NCBI RefSeq assembly: GCF_024699985.1
Contig: NZ_JAJONA010000001.1
Coordinates: forward strand, 4,470,501 to 4,534,500
Length of the DNA stretch: 64,000 bases
Direction of reading: 5' to 3'
Origin: Phenylobacterium sp. J367
Lineage (GTDB): Bacteria; Pseudomonadota; Alphaproteobacteria; Caulobacterales; Caulobacteraceae
This document shows, in pieces, positions 36,595 through 44,809 of the stretch; position 1 is the first letter of the stretch, and each line of letters starts with the position of its first letter. The notes beneath the pieces were generated by a model. It was not told the DNA's origin. It made no database searches and saw only the letters and a list, made by a program, of their open reading frames with translations. Both the position numbers and the translations under genes were made by a program.

Positions 36595-37140
36595 TCATGT
36601 TCGCAGCTTCTGGGAAAGGTTGCGGATGGCCGCCTGGATGTGCTGCTCGACCATCTTGCGCGAGACGCCCATGGCCTCGGCGGTCTCGGCCTGGCTCTTG
36701 CCCTCCAGCTTGTGCAGGCGGAAGGCGCGCTGCATCTGCGGCGGCAGCTCCTTCACGGCCGCGGCGAGCAGCCGCACCCGCTCCTTGGCCAGCAGGGCCT
36801 CGTCGGCGCCCGGCTCGCGCTCGATGGGCTCGCCGCCCACGCTGGTATGGGTCTCCTCGCGCCACTGGCCGTCGCGCCGGGCCGAGCGCTGCACGCTGCG
36901 GACCTGGTCGGTCATCAGGTTGACGGCCATGCGGTAGAGCAGCGCCTGCGGCGACTTCACCTCGCCGCGCACCTCGGTGGTGCTGAGCTTCACGTAGAGG
37001 TCCTGGACCAGGTCCTCGGCCATGGCCATCGACCGGGTCCGCGACGCCAGGAACAGGATCAGCGCCTCGCGCCGCTCGAAGAAGGCGCGCAGCAGCGGGT
37101 CGTCCTCGGCGCGCCCTCTGGACGGCTCAGAAGGCCCCAA
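36595..37140 (-). CDS. fecI: ECF sigma factor, FecI-like
   Basis: A 181-residue extracytoplasmic-function sigma factor. Region 2 is seen in RSMAMAEDLVQDLYVKLS and YRMAVNLMTDQVRSVQR. Region 4 is seen in LPPQMQRAFRLHKLEGKSQAETAEAMGVSRKMVEQHI, a helix-turn-helix. The start is TTG at 37140 with GGGGAG eight bases upstream. It heads the operon with fecR and the STN receptor. The set is embedded between uronate genes but has no uronate operator in front of it. Confidence 0.9.
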   Translation of the reverse strand: MGPSEPSRGRAEDDPLLRAFFERREALILFLASRTRSMAMAEDLVQDLYVKLSTTEVRGEVKSPQALLYRMAVNLMTDQVRSVQRSARRDGQWREETHTSVGGEPIEREPGADEALLAKERVRLLAAAVKELPPQMQRAFRLHKLEGKSQAETAEAMGVSRKMVEQHIQAAIRNLSQKLRT

Positions 37141-37245
37141 GTCTGCGTCTCCCCTCGATGCGCCGGCTGTCGCGGTCGTTTCTGCAGTGTGCGGTTATGG
37201 CCGAAACGAGCGGAGCGCAACGCCATATGACGGTCCCGCGAAGGC

Positions 37246-38303
37246 TCAGCCGGGCGAGGCGGCGGATTCCCGGACGATCAGGGTGGGCTCGAACTCCGGG
37301 GCCGCGGGGCTCGGCTCGCCCTCCCCGTTCCGGAGCAGCATCTGGGCCGCCGTCTTGCCGATCTCGCGGATCGGCAGGCGCACGCTCGACAGGCGCGGGA
37401 AGAGGCGCGCCGCCATGGGGCTGTCGTCGTAGCTGACCACCGACAGGTCGCCGGGGATGGAGAGCCCGGCCTCGCGGGCCGCCTGATAGACGCCGGCGGC
37501 CATCTCGTCGTTGCCGGTGAAGATCGCCGTGGGCCGGGGCGACAGCTCGAACAGCTCCCTGGCGCGGGCCACCCCGAATCGAAGGTGTACGCGCCCTGGG
37601 CCGAATAGGCGTTCCTCAGCTCGACCCCGCCCTCGGCGAGCCCCCGGACGAAGCCGGCGCGGCGCTCGTGCGCCGAGCGGAAGGTGTCGGGCCCGGAGAT
37701 GTGCGCCACCACCTTGTGACCCAGCTCCACGAGGTGACGGGCCACCTGGTAGCCCCCGTGGTGGTCGTGGGTGACGAGGCTGGAGCCCGGCTCGTCGAGC
37801 GGAATGCCGGCGATCCGCACATAGGGGCAGTCGAGCTCGGTCAGCAGCTTGGCGACCCGCTCGTCCTCGGAGACCGAGGGCGGCATGACCACGCCGAACA
37901 GCTTCTGACGCTCCACGAAACCGCGGAGGTCGGCCAGGAAGGTCGGGCTCGTCCGATCACAGGGGTGGACCAGCAGCTCGAAGCCGGAGCCGCGCAGGGT
38001 GTCGAGGATGCCCTGCTGCATGTCGATGACGTATTGCGGGCTCGGGTTGTCGTAGACGAGGCCGATCAGGAACGAGCGGCGGAAGGCCAGCCCCCGCGCC
38101 TGCGGGTCCGGCGCGTAGCCCAGCTCGGCGATGATCTCGTTCACCCGCTCCCGGGTGTCGGCCTTCACGAACGGCGACTGGTTGATCACCCGCGAGACGG
38201 TCTTCTTCGAGACCTGCGCCAGGCGCGCGATGTCATTGATCGTGGGGCGCTTGCTCGCATCCCAGACCAGCGCGGGTCGCACGGGTTTCGCCGATTCGGT
38301 CAC
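37246..38303 (-). CDS. LacI family transcriptional regulator (frameshifted), likely uronate repressor
   Basis: 352 residues after repair. The helix-turn-helix TINDIARLAQVSKKTVSRVIN is at about residues 20-40, followed by the hinge YAPDPQARGLAFRRS and a periplasmic-binding-protein-like effector domain (SFLIGLVYDNPSPQYVIDMQ onward, ending EFEPTLIVRESAASPG). One C is missing from the plus-strand run 37572-37575; restoring it joins TFDSG to VARARELFELS. The start is GTG 38303 with GGAGG 11 bases upstream. It sits among the uronate genes, and a LacI-type palindrome precedes each of their transcription units, so it is the obvious candidate to bind it. No copy is seen before its own gene. Confidence 0.88.
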
Positions 38304-38400
38304 CAGCCAGGGGGCCTCCAGTCACGCTCGTACTATAGCCGGGACCCCGCGTGCGCCAGCATGCTGAACGACAGGCCGCCCGCGCCGGCAGGCGGCGCCG

Positions 38401-39852
38401 TCAGACCGCCTGGGCCGGGCCCTCGGCCGGCGCGGGCTGGTCCAGCCTGTAGGCCCGGCGCGGCAGGTTGTAGGCGAGGTCGACGGCCACCTCGCGGGCC
38501 TCGTCCTCCTCGATCCGGTGCTCGGTGACGAGCCGCGCCAGGAAGTTGCAGTCGACGCGCCGCGCCACGTCGTGGCGGGCGGGGATCGACAGGAAGGCCC
38601 GCGTGTCGTCGTTGAAGCCGACGGTGTTGTAGAAGCCCGCCGTCTCGGTGGTCTGCTCCCGGAACCGGCGCATCCCCTCCGGACTGTCGTGGAACCACCA
38701 GGAGGGGCCGAGCTTCAGGACCGGATAGTGACCGGCCAGCGGCGCCAGCTCCCGGGAATAGCTGGTCTCGTCGAGCGTGAAGACGATCACCGTCAGGTCG
38801 CGCTCGTTGCCGAAGCGGTCCAGCAGCGGCTTCAAAGCCTGGACGAACTCGGTCTGCATCGGGATGTCCGCGCCCTTGTCGCGGCCATAGCGGTCGAAGA
38901 TCAGCCGGTTGTGGTTGCGGAACGAGCCGGGGTGGATCTGCATCACCAGGCCGTCGTCGAGGCTCATCCGGGCCATCTCGGTCAGCATCTGGGCCCGGAA
39001 CAGCTCGGCCTCGGCGGAGGTCGCCTTGCCGCAGGTGACCGTCCGGAACAGCGCCTCGGCGTCGGCGGCGGAGAGGTCGGCGGTGCGCGCGGTCGGGTGG
39101 CCGTGATCGGTGGAGGTCGCCCCGGCCGCCATGAACTGCCCCCGGCGGACGCGGTGGGCCTCCAGGTAGCCCTGCCAGCTCATCACATCCTGGCCGGTGA
39201 TCTCGCCGAAGCGGGCGAGCGCGCCCTGGAACTGCTCATGCTCGCAATCGATCACCGGGTCGGGCCGGTAGGCCGTGATGACCTTGCCGCCCCAGCCGCT
39301 CTGCCGGATGGCCGCGTGGTGGTGGAGGCTCTCCTGCGGGCCCTCGGTGGTGGCCAGCGCCTCGATGCGGAAGCGGTCGAAGAGGGCGCGCGGGCGGAAG
39401 GCGTCGGTCGCCAGCTTCTCGTTGATGGCGTCGTAGCAGAGGTCCGCCGTCTCGGCCGACAGCGCGACGTCGAGGCCGAACACCACGCTGAACACGTGGG
39501 CCAGCCACAGGGCCGACGGCGTGCCGCGGAACAGGTGCTGGTTCTCGGCGAAGGTCCGCCAAGCCTTGCGGGGGTCGGCGCTCGACATCCCCGCCCGGCT
39601 CGGCACGCCCAGGCTCTCCAGGGGAATCCCCTGCGAATAGAGCATGCGGTAGAGGTAGTGATCGGGCGCCAGCAGCAACTCGGTGGCGTTCGGGAACGGC
39701 TGGTTCAGCGCGAACCAGGACGGATCGGTATGGCCGTGCGGGCTGATGATCGGCAGGTCCTTCACCTCGGCGTAGAGCCGCCGGGCGACGGCGCGCGCCG
39801 CCGGCTCGGGGGAGAACAGCCGGTCTTCGTGAAGGGTCAGTGGCCGGGCCAT
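38401..39852 (-). CDS. uxaC: Glucuronate/galacturonate isomerase
   Basis: UxaC (483 residues) converts D-galacturonate to D-tagaturonate and D-glucuronate to D-fructuronate. The signature LPIISPHGHTDPSWFALN holds the metal-binding His pair; VMQIHPGSFRNHN and LKLGPSWWFHDSPEGM are further conserved blocks, and the length matches the family. The ATG at 39852 is 55 bases from the operator at 39907, which it shares with the divergent uxaA relic. It is the entry point of the isomerase pathway in this locus. Confidence 0.95.
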   Translation of the reverse strand: MARPLTLHEDRLFSPEPAARAVARRLYAEVKDLPIISPHGHTDPSWFALNQPFPNATELLLAPDHYLYRMLYSQGIPLESLGVPSRAGMSSADPRKAWRTFAENQHLFRGTPSALWLAHVFSVVFGLDVALSAETADLCYDAINEKLATDAFRPRALFDRFRIEALATTEGPQESLHHHAAIRQSGWGGKVITAYRPDPVIDCEHEQFQGALARFGEITGQDVMSWQGYLEAHRVRRGQFMAAGATSTDHGHPTARTADLSAADAEALFRTVTCGKATSAEAELFRAQMLTEMARMSLDDGLVMQIHPGSFRNHNRLIFDRYGRDKGADIPMQTEFVQALKPLLDRFGNERDLTVIVFTLDETSYSRELAPLAGHYPVLKLGPSWWFHDSPEGMRRFREQTTETAGFYNTVGFNDDTRAFLSIPARHDVARRVDCNFLARLVTEHRIEEDEAREVAVDLAYNLPRRAYRLDQPAPAEGPAQAV

Positions 39853-39906
39853 GGTCGTTCCTCTCGACGCTCGTCACTGCGATGCCGCGCGGGCTTGCCG
39901 CGTCTA

Positions 39907-39920
39907 TGACACCGGTTACC
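39907..39920. promoter_or_regulatory. Uronate-locus operator between uxaC and the uxaA relic (site 3)
   Basis: TGACACCGGTTACC retains the conserved half TGACACCGGT. The identical sequence, inverted, precedes kduI. Lying between divergent genes it could control both directions. Confidence 0.7.
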
Positions 39921-39929
39921 ATAGGTGCG

Positions 39930-40086
39930 ATGAGCTTAGCAGCCTCCCTGCTTAGGATCGATCCCCGGGGCGACGTCGCCGTCGCGGTGCGCGGGCTGGC
40001 GGCCGGCGCGGGGGTGCAAGTACGGCTGGCCGATCGGCCGGGCGACGATGGACATCCAGCCGGGCGACCATGCCCACACCTACTAG
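39930..40086 (+). pseudogene. uxaA: Relic of altronate dehydratase, SAF-domain part
   Basis: ATG at 39930 opens MSLAASLLRIDPRGDVAVAV then RGLAAGAGVQ, the start of a UxaA-type SAF domain. At 40021, one frame further, the sequence resumes as YGWPIGRATMDIQPGDHAHT and ends at a stop (40084-40086); this matches the conserved KYGxPIGxAxxxIxxGxHVHTHN block. About 40 codons between the two blocks and the whole catalytic domain behind them are missing. UxaA dehydrates altronate to 2-keto-3-deoxygluconate. The gene is therefore dead here, though it retains the regulon operator. Confidence 0.65.
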
Positions 40087-40114
40087 GCGTGACGCATTGA
40101 TTGCCTCCGCTTGT

Positions 40115-40172
40115 CCCGGCGAAAGCCGGGATCCATACGGCGTCTCAGCTTGGGCCCCGGCTTTCGCCGGGG
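40115..40172. repeat. Pair of CCGGCGAAAGCCGG palindromes
   Basis: CCCGGCGAAAGCCGGG (40115-40130) is a hairpin with a GAAA tetraloop. CCCCGGCTTTCGCCGGGG (40155-40172) is the same core in inverse orientation. Together they form an intergenic palindromic repeat between the uxaA relic and the reductase gene. A related hairpin is at 17.4 kb. Confidence 0.65.
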
Positions 40173-40194
40173 TGAGCGGGTTTGGGTTGGCTTG

Positions 40195-41646
40195 ATGCGA
40201 CGCCTCTCGAACGAAACCCTTTATCTAGTGCCCGCATCCGTGGAGACGCCGGCCTACGACCGCGCCGCGTCGAAGCTGGGGGTGGTCCACTTCGGCCCCG
40301 GCGCGTTCCATCGCGCCCACCAGGCCTGGTACTTCGACGAGATGCTGAAGGCCGGCGGCGACTTCGCGGTCTGCGGCGTGGCTGTCCGCTCGGCCGACGT
40401 GGAGGCGGCGCTGCGGCCGCAGGACGGGCTCTACGCCCTGGCCGAACGCGAGGCCGAGCCGAGGCTTCGGATCATCGGGTCGATCAGGGAGGTGCTGACC
40501 GCGCCCCGGGCGCCGGAGACGGTGCTGGCGCGCCTCGCCGATCCGGGCGTGCGGCTCGTCACCTCGACGGTGACCGAGAAGGGGTACTGCCTGACGCCGG
40601 CCGGCGACCTCGACCTCGGCCATCCGGACATCCGCCGCGACCTCGAGGGCGCGGGTCCGCCGGTGAGCTTCCCGGGCTGGCTGGCGACGGGGCTGGCGGC
40701 CCGGCGGGCGGGCGGCGTCGCCCCGTTCGTGGCGTTGAGCTGCGACAACCTCTCGGACAACGGCAAGCGCCTGCGCCGCGCCGTCCTGCAGCTTGTGGAG
40801 GCCAAGGGCGACCGGGACCTCGCCGCCTGGATCGAAGGCGAGGTGCGCTTCCCCTCCACCATGGTCGACAGCATCACCCCGGCCACCGACGACGAACTGC
40901 GCGAGAAGGTCCGCCGGGAGCTCGGCCTGGAGGACGCCTGGCCGATCCAGCGCGAGCGGTTCGTGCAATGGGTGGTGGAGGACGCGCTCGGCGCCGACGC
41001 CGACGCCTTCGCGGCCGCGGGCGTGACGCTCACCCACGATGTGGCGGCCTTCGAGAAGGCCAAGCTGCGGCTGCTGAACGGGGCCCACTCCACCCTGGCC
41101 TATGTGGGCCTGCGGCTCGGCCACGAGACGGTCGCCCAGGCCATGGGCGACGACGCCCTCGCCGGCTTCGTGGCGCGGATGATGCGCGAGGACATCGCCG
41201 CCAGCCTGCCGCCCACCCCGGGCCTCGACACGGCGGCCTCTATCGCCGCCGTCCTGATCCGGTTTCGCAACCCGGCGATCGCCCACCGGCTCGCCCAGAT
41301 CGCCTGGGACGGGTCGCATAAGCTGCCGTTCCGCATCCTGGAGACCACGGCCGAGGCGCTGGCCGAAGGCCGTCCAGTCAGCCGGCTGGCGGTCCCCGTC
41401 GCCGCCTGGATGCACTTCGTCCGGGCCCGCGCCCGGGCGGGCGAAGCGATCACCGACCCGATGGCCGACACCCTGCTGGACCTCGGCCGGCGGATGACCG
41501 GCGATCCGGCCGCCGACGTGGCGCCGGTGCTGGCGCTCGCCGCCGTGTTCCCGCCCGCGGTGGCCGCCAACGCTCGGTTCCGACGCGCCCTCGAGACCGC
41601 CTACGCCCAGCTCGACACCGATCCGTCCGCCGCGCTCGCGGCGTGA
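40195..41646 (+). CDS. Mannitol dehydrogenase family uronate reductase (fructuronate or tagaturonate reductase)
   Basis: A 483-residue long-chain polyol dehydrogenase using NADH. The family start LGVVHFGPGAFHRAHQAWYFDEML and the catalytic segment MVDSITPATDD are clear; KLRLLNGAHSTLAYVG is a carboxy-domain motif with the catalytic Asn-His. UxuB reduces fructuronate to mannonate and UxaB reduces tagaturonate to altronate; the sequence is closer to UxuB-like proteins as far as I can judge. It follows the uxaA relic and the palindromic repeat, so it may originally have been cotranscribed from the operator at 39907. Confidence 0.88.
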   Translation: MRRLSNETLYLVPASVETPAYDRAASKLGVVHFGPGAFHRAHQAWYFDEMLKAGGDFAVCGVAVRSADVEAALRPQDGLYALAEREAEPRLRIIGSIREVLTAPRAPETVLARLADPGVRLVTSTVTEKGYCLTPAGDLDLGHPDIRRDLEGAGPPVSFPGWLATGLAARRAGGVAPFVALSCDNLSDNGKRLRRAVLQLVEAKGDRDLAAWIEGEVRFPSTMVDSITPATDDELREKVRRELGLEDAWPIQRERFVQWVVEDALGADADAFAAAGVTLTHDVAAFEKAKLRLLNGAHSTLAYVGLRLGHETVAQAMGDDALAGFVARMMREDIAASLPPTPGLDTAASIAAVLIRFRNPAIAHRLAQIAWDGSHKLPFRILETTAEALAEGRPVSRLAVPVAAWMHFVRARARAGEAITDPMADTLLDLGRRMTGDPAADVAPVLALAAVFPPAVAANARFRRALETAYAQLDTDPSAALAA

Positions 41647-41680
41647 CAAAATCCCCGCGTTTGTGGCCTTGATTTGAAAA

Positions 41681-41694
41681 TGACACCGGTTTCC
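41681..41694. promoter_or_regulatory. Uronate-locus operator before the hydratase/transporter operon (site 4)
   Basis: TGACACCGGTTTCC keeps the conserved half-site. It lies between a TTGATT (41669-41674) and a TATACC (41695-41700), so bound repressor would cover the promoter. Those promoter boxes are tentative; the spacing is 20 bases, longer than ideal. Confidence 0.65.
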
Positions 41695-41748
41695 TATACC
41701 CCTGCCGATCACCCGGAAAACGGGCCGGACGGCGGGAGGATCGAGATT

Positions 41749-42574
41749 TTGACGGAGCCGGCGGCCACGACGTCGCGCGATGAGGACGCGCCTTCCATCG
41801 CCAGGCGGTTCGTCGCCGCGCGCCAGGCCTTCGAGGCCGTTCCCGGCTTCCCCGGTCCCCTGCCCCGGTCGCTGGCCGAGGGCTACCGCATCCAGGAGGC
41901 CGCCATCGGCCTGTGGCCGGACGAGGTCGCCGGCTGGAAGATCGGCAAGGTGCCGGTGGACGTGCAGGCCGAGGTCGGCGAGACCCGCCTCGCCGGCCCG
42001 ATCTTTCGCGCCAACGTGCAGACGCCCCCAGGGGGAGGCCGGCCGCTTCCGAACGATCCCGGGCGGCTTCTCGGCCGTGGAGGCCGAGGTGGTGGTCCGC
42101 GTGGCCAAGGACGCACCCGCCGACAAGCTGGACTGGACGCCGGATGAGGCCGCCGAGTTCGTGGACGCCTTCGTGATCGGCTGCGAGTTCGCGGGCTCCC
42201 CGCTCTCCACGATCAATGTGCTCGGGCCGCGGGTGGTGGTCTCGGACTTCGGCAACAACGCGGGCCTGGTGCTGGGGCCGGAGATCGAGGGCTGGCGCCG
42301 GCGCTCGCCGGAGAGCCTCGCCTGCCGCACCCTGATCAACGGCGTGGAGGTGGGCCAGGGCTCGGCCGGCAGCCTGGAGGGCGGACCGCTCGGCTGCCTC
42401 GCCTGGATGCTGGCCCACGCCGCCCGCCGGGGCCGGCCGCTGAAAGCCGGAAGCCTGATCACCACCGGCCAGCTCAGCGGCATCCACGAGATCCGGCCGG
42501 GCGAGGAGGCGGTGGTCGATTTCGGCCCGTTGGGCGAGGTTCGTTGTACCGCTACCATCGCGGTGACCAGCTAA
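41749..42574 (+). CDS. 2-keto-4-pentenoate hydratase family protein (frameshifted)
   Basis: An MhpD-like member of the fumarylacetoacetate-hydrolase superfamily, 274 residues after repair. The start is TTG 41749 with GGGAGGA eight bases upstream; earlier in-frame codons would include the operator. Motifs are GYRIQEAAIGLWPDEVAGWKIG, GGFSAVEAEVVVRV (metal-ligand Glu residues), VVVSDFGNNAGLVLGP and LITTGQLSGIHEI. One extra base lies in the C/G runs 42025-42035. Family members hydrate or decarboxylate 2-keto acids. Here it sits under the uronate operator and 27 bases ahead of the hexuronate transporter gene, which suggests an uncharacterised step on a 2-keto-3-deoxy intermediate. Confidence 0.82.
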
Positions 42575-42600
42575 GAAAAAACACCCAGGGAGGACCCTAA

Positions 42601-43884
42601 GTGACCGCAGAGGCGCAAGGGGCGCAGCCGATCGCCGTCAAGGTCGGCAACTACCGATGGATCATCGTGGCCCTGCTGTTCACGGCCATGGTCATCAACT
42701 ACGTCGACCGGCAGATGCTGGGGCTGCTCAAGCCGACCCTCTCCGAGGAGCTGGGCTGGAGCGAGACGACCTATGCGGACATCGTCTTCTGGTTCCAGGC
42801 GGCCTATGCGCTGAGCTACCTGTTCTTCGGCCGCATCGTCGACAAGGTCGGCGCCCGGATCGGCTTCGCCGGCGCCTTCGTGGTCTGGACCATCGGCCAC
42901 ATCGCCTGCGCGTTCGCGAAGAGCGCCGGCGGCTTCATCGCCGCGCGCGTGGTGCTGGGCATCGGCGAGGGCGGCGGCTTCCCGGCCGGCATCAAGGCGG
43001 TCACCGAGTGGTTCCCCAAGAAGGAACGGGCTTTCGCGACGGGCGTGTTCAACGCCGGCACCAACATCGGCGCGATCGTCACCCCGCTCGTGGTGCCGGG
43101 CATCGTGCTGTCGATGGGCTGGGAGGCGGCCTTCATCATCACCGGCGTGGTCAGCCTGGTCTGGCTGCCGGTCTGGTGGCTGGTCTACAAGCGGCCCCGC
43201 GAGCAGTCGAAGCTGTCGGCCGCCGAGCTCGCCTACATCGAGCAGGATCCGCCGGACCCGGTGCAGCACGTCCCCTGGACCAAGCTGATCCGCGTCAAGG
43301 AGACCTGGGCCTATGCGCTCGGCAAGTTCCTGATCGACCCGATCTGGTGGATGTACCTGTTCTGGCTGCCAGACTTCCTCTCCAAGCGCTACGACCTCGA
43401 CCTGAAGACCTTCGGCCCGCCGCTGATCGCCATCTACCTGCTGTCGGACGTCGGCAGCGTCGGCGGCGGCTGGCTGTCCTCGCGGTTCATGCACCGGGGG
43501 ATGAGCGTCAACGCGGCGCGCAAGCTGACCATGCTGATCTGCGCGCTCTGCGTCCTGCCGATCGCGTTCGCCATGTACGCCGACAACGTCTGGCTGGCGG
43601 TGGGCATCATCGGGCTCGCCACGGCCGCCCACCAGGGCTTCTCGGCCAACCTCTACACCCTGCCCTCCGACGTCTTCCCCAGGGCCGCGGTGGGCTCGGT
43701 GATCGGCATCGGCGGGATGGTCGGCGGGATCGGCGGTATGGCCATGTCGAAGTACGCCGGCTGGGTGCTGGAGAAGATCGGCAGCTACACGCCGATCTTC
43801 GTGGTGGCGGCGTCCGCCTACCTGCTGGCGCTGGCGGTCGTGCACATCCTCAGCCCGAAGATGGCGCCCGCGAAGGTGGATTGA
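42601..43884 (+). CDS. exuT: MFS hexuronate transporter
   Basis: A 427-residue major-facilitator carrier with 12 predicted membrane helices, ExuT/anion:cation symporter type. Conserved segments are VINYVDRQMLGLLKPTLSEE, GIGEGGGFPAGIKAVTEWFP, DPIWWMYLFWLPDFL and NLYTLPSDVFPRAAVGSVIG. It imports galacturonate or glucuronate with protons. The start is GTG 42601 after GGGAGGACCCTAA. It is cotranscribed with the MhpD-like gene from the operator at 41681. A palindromic repeat follows its stop codon. Confidence 0.9.
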   Translation: MTAEAQGAQPIAVKVGNYRWIIVALLFTAMVINYVDRQMLGLLKPTLSEELGWSETTYADIVFWFQAAYALSYLFFGRIVDKVGARIGFAGAFVVWTIGHIACAFAKSAGGFIAARVVLGIGEGGGFPAGIKAVTEWFPKKERAFATGVFNAGTNIGAIVTPLVVPGIVLSMGWEAAFIITGVVSLVWLPVWWLVYKRPREQSKLSAAELAYIEQDPPDPVQHVPWTKLIRVKETWAYALGKFLIDPIWWMYLFWLPDFLSKRYDLDLKTFGPPLIAIYLLSDVGSVGGGWLSSRFMHRGMSVNAARKLTMLICALCVLPIAFAMYADNVWLAVGIIGLATAAHQGFSANLYTLPSDVFPRAAVGSVIGIGGMVGGIGGMAMSKYAGWVLEKIGSYTPIFVVAASAYLLALAVVHILSPKMAPAKVD

Positions 43885-43890
43885 AAATCA

Positions 43891-44032
43891 TCCCTCCCCT
43901 TCAGGGGAGGGAAAGGCCGCCTAGGGCGGCCAGGGTGGGGAAGTGGGGTTCGGGCGCATGGATCGGCGCTTGGCCCACACACCCCCACCCGGCGGCGCTT
44001 CGCGCCGTCCGCCCTCCCCTGAAGGGGAGGGA
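43891..44032. repeat. Nested inverted repeat of CCCTCCCC type between exuT and kduD
   Basis: Hairpins TCCCTCCCCTTCAGGGGAGG (from 43891) and CCTCCCCTGAAGGGGAGGGA (to 44032) flank an inner region with GGCCGCCTAGGGCGGCC and ACCCCCACCC/GGGTGGGG pairing. The element separates two convergent genes and may act as a bidirectional terminator. It belongs to the same type as the 18.9-kb repeat. Confidence 0.65.
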
Positions 44033-44039
44033 TGGTCGC

Positions 44040-44799
44040 TCACCGCGCCAGCCAGCCGCCGTCCACGGGGATCACCGCGCCGTGCATGTAGTCGGCGGCG
44101 GCGGAGGCGAGGAACACCGCCGCCCCGCCCAGGTCCTCGGGCCGGCCCCACCGGCCGGCCGGGATGCGGGCGAGGATGTCCCGGTTGCGAGCCTCGTCGG
44201 CGCGCAGCGCTTCGGTGTTGTTGGTGGCGAAATATCCGGGGGGCGATGGCGTTGGCGTTGATCCCCTTCGCCGCCCATTCGTTGGCCATCAGCTTGGTCA
44301 GGCCGGCGATGCCGCTCTTCGAGGCCGTGTAGGACGCCACCCGGATGCCGCCCTGGAAGCTCAGCATCGAGGCGATGTTGATGATCTTCCCGCCGCCCCT
44401 GGCGACCATCACCTTCGCGGCGGCCTGGCTGAGGAAGAAGGCCGACTTCAGGTTCACGTCGATCACCGCGTCCCAGTCCTCTTCCGTGAAGTCGAGGGCG
44501 TCGGCGCGGCGGATGATGCCGGCGTTGTTGACCAGGATGTCCAGCGAGCCCAGGCCCGCGACGGTCTCGTCTACGATCCGCTGGACCGGCTCGATGGAGC
44601 CGAGGTCGGCGGAGATGGCGAGGAACCGCCGGCCCGTCGCCGTCACCGCGGCCTCGGTCTCGTCCATGGCCGAACGGCCGACGCAGGCCACGTCGGCGCC
44701 CGCCTGCGCCAGCGCCACGGCGATCGCCTGGCCCAGGCCGGTGTTGGCCCCGGTGACCACGGCGACCTTGCCGGCCAGGCTGAAGAGATCGGCGCCCAT
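44040..44799 (-). CDS. kduD: 2-keto-3-deoxygluconate/5-keto uronate dehydrogenase (frameshifted)
   Basis: KduD, an SDR of 252 residues after repair, reduces 2,5-diketo-3-deoxygluconate to 2-keto-3-deoxygluconate. Motifs are VVTGANTGLGQAIAVALAQAGA, ILVNNAGIIRRADAL, INIASMLSFQGG with the catalytic Ser, and SYTASKSGIAGLTK with Tyr-Lys. One extra base in the plus-strand G run 44238-44243 breaks NAIAPGYFATNNTEALRADE; with it removed the protein ends YMHGAVIPVDGGWLAR. It starts ten bases behind kduI, so the two form an operon controlled from 45680. Confidence 0.9.
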
Positions 44800-44809
44800 G
44801 CCCGCCCCC

